64,000 nucleotides of DNA, from contig WGMT01000031.1 in NCBI GenBank assembly GCA_016124945.1, positions 160,003-224,002 of the forward strand, read 5' to 3'. Below are positions 62,769 through 64,000 of this stretch, one piece after another (within the stretch, counting starts at the first letter, position 1; the number at the start of each line of letters is the position of its first letter). This DNA is from a bacterium (lineage in GTDB: Bacteria; Chloroflexota; Anaerolineae; Caldilineales; Caldilineaceae). The notes under the pieces are model-generated. The model saw nothing but the letters and a program-made list of their open reading frames with translations. It was not told the origin of the DNA and searched no databases. The position numbers and the translations under genes are program-made.

Positions 62769-63851
62769 ATGAAACAGACAATCTTGCGCCTCATTACTGT
62801 GGTATTCCTCTTCGCACTCTTGGCAGCGTGTGCAGCGCCGGCGCAGACACCTGTTGCTGAGACGACCGCGCCGGATCCAACCACCGTGCCGACGGAGGAA
62901 GCCGCAGAAGAAAGCATGGACGAGAGCGCCGCCGCTGCACCTTCTGCCGGGGGATTCCCCGTCACCGTGACCGATGGCCTGGGGCGCGAATTGACCTTTA
63001 ACACGCCGCCGCAACGGGTGATTGCGCTTTACAACGGCAACTTCGGCAACCTGGCCGTCCTCGGCGTGCGTCCTGTGGCGACGCTGGCGAACCCCTCCAT
63101 GATAGCCGACCCCCGCTACTTTGAGGACGGCGAATCGATCCCCTCAGTGGCAGGGGCTGATGGCGGCATCGATCTGGAAGCAGTGGCCGCGGCTGAACCG
63201 GATCTGATCCTGGCCTCCAGCATGGAAGAAGTACAGTCTATGGAGAGCATTGCACCGGTCTACGTTCCGCTGGATACCGATTCGCTAGACGGTCTCTACG
63301 CGGAGACGCGCAACCTGGCGACGATCCTCGGCCTGGCTGATCAAACCGAAGCCACCATCAGTGCCTTCCAAAATCGCTTAACCGCCTACCAAACCCTGGC
63401 CCCGCGCGAAGTCACCGTGATGTTGGCCGGGCCAACCGGCGACGAACTCAACGAAATCCGGTTGCGCACAGTCGCCAGCCCAGACTGTCGTTTGCTCAAT
63501 CAGATTGCCATCTGTGAGTGGGCCGACCCAACCGGCGGCGACTCCTGGAGCTATCAGACAACACCGGAGACGTTGTTGGAATTGAACCCGGACTACATCT
63601 ACTACTGGCGCGCCTGGGAAGGCACCCAGGAAGAACTGCTGGATCACGTGCGCCAGAATCCGCTGTGGGCCGAGGTGGGCGCCGTGCAAAACGAACGTCT
63701 GTACCACGTGCCCGGCTACACCAATCCCATCGCAAGCAGCCTGATCGCCGCCACACAGTTGTTGGACACCTTCGCCCCCTGGCTCTACCCAGAAGTCTTC
63801 CCCGACGGCCCGCTGACCGACGAGCAGGTACAGGAAGCGGTGGAGCGGTAA
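62769..63851 (+). CDS. siderophore/cobalamin-type substrate-binding lipoprotein
   Basis: A 360-residue lipoprotein with lipobox LLAAC. After a Thr/Glu-rich linker comes a single PBP III domain: [58 protein letters not shown], and the second lobe with [13 protein letters not shown]. It binds an iron complex. AAAGGAGAG lies five bases before the ATG. The stop codon is the beginning of the heptad array that runs to the end of the window. Confidence 0.9.
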   Translation: MKQTILRLITVVFLFALLAACAAPAQTPVAETTAPDPTTVPTEEAAEESMDESAAAAPSAGGFPVTVTDGLGRELTFNTPPQRVIALYNGNFGNLAVLGVRPVATLANPSMIADPRYFEDGESIPSVAGADGGIDLEAVAAAEPDLILASSMEEVQSMESIAPVYVPLDTDSLDGLYAETRNLATILGLADQTEATISAFQNRLTAYQTLAPREVTVMLAGPTGDELNEIRLRTVASPDCRLLNQIAICEWADPTGGDSWSYQTTPETLLELNPDYIYYWRAWEGTQEELLDHVRQNPLWAEVGAVQNERLYHVPGYTNPIASSLIAATQLLDTFAPWLYPEVFPDGPLTDEQVQEAVER

Positions 63852-64000
63852 AGCGGAAAGCGGTAAAGCGGAAAGCGGAAAGCGGAAAGCGGAAAGCGGA
63901 AAGCGGAAAGCGGAAAGCGGAAAGCGGAAAGCGGAAAGCGGAAAGCGGAAAGCGGAAAGCGGAAAGCGGAAAGCGGAAAGCGGAAAGCGGAAAGCGGAAA
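63851..64000. repeat. GCGGAAA heptad array, truncated by window end
   Basis: About 20 copies of GCGGAAA, nearly perfect except for a few GGTAAA variants at the start, beginning at the stop codon of the preceding gene. The length beyond the window is unknown. The same word is used at 56415-56638. Confidence 0.95.

Noticed and set aside
63851..64000. GCGGAAA array considered as an origin iteron region
   Set aside because: No DnaA boxes, no replication genes and the word recurs elsewhere as a generic heptad.

Overview
The window looks like a chromosomal piece of a filamentous Chloroflexota bacterium, probably Caldilinea-like (Caldilineae/Anaerolineae). This is inferred from the gene set, moderately high G+C, lipoprotein signal peptides, abundant ATP-grasp/ABC/enolase-type genes, and numerous short low-complexity repeats between genes. 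No rRNA, tRNA, CRISPR array, transposase or phage gene was seen.

Layout. Positions 1-6 kb: a HEAT-repeat gene end, an acidic small protein, a TPR protein, a FecR-like membrane protein, a membrane glycosyltransferase and a UbiA-type prenyltransferase, all on +. Positions 6-9.6 kb (-): a histone-deacetylase-family hydrolase, a second membrane glycosyltransferase invaded by repeats, and a probable RCK_C remnant. Positions 9.7-12.3 kb (+): a CDF transporter with three tail domains and a leaderless LysM protein. Positions 12.6-18.1 kb (+): sugar isomerase and Gfo/Idh oxidoreductase, a VapBC pair, an OSBS/NSAR enolase-superfamily enzyme and a DUF429 protein. Positions 18.2-24 kb (-): small membrane proteins, then a sugar-acid catabolic unit (dehydratase, MFS transporter, AraC regulator, RraA-type aldolase).

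Positions 24.2-27.7 kb (+) carry a complete feo ferrous-iron operon (feoA-feoA-feoB-feoC). Positions 27.8-39.4 kb (+) carry a cobalamin locus that starts with a promoter, a B12 riboswitch and terminators: cbiB, a ferredoxin-cobO fusion, a ferredoxin-cobN fusion, cobC/cobD, a corrinoid or iron binding lipoprotein, and cobQ. Positions 39.4-51.2 kb (-) form one long metal- or peptide-uptake cluster: two sets of substrate-binding protein plus DppB/DppC permeases, three methyltransferases, a GNAT enzyme, an ATP-grasp enzyme and an overlapped 61-residue CxxCxxC protein. There are no ATPase genes. Three perfect 16-bp palindromes on a 23-bp period lie inside it, and a related site lies upstream of its first gene. 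Positions 51.8-63.9 kb (+) are an iron locus: four siderophore-type binding lipoproteins (two of them double-domain), a sucrase/ferredoxin-like protein and an FbpABC/Fut-type ferric transporter.

Across the whole window the gaps, and some coding regions, hold short tandem repeats, very often of 7 bp, frequently arranged as long inverted repeats. They overlap stop codons and supply the first or last codons of several proteins. The common theme from 24 to 64 kb is metal acquisition (Fe, and Co or Ni for B12), with candidate shared operators: TTAACC-N2-GGTTAA before feo and before the iron locus, and TTGTCG-N6-YGACA at two places in the Dpp-type cluster.
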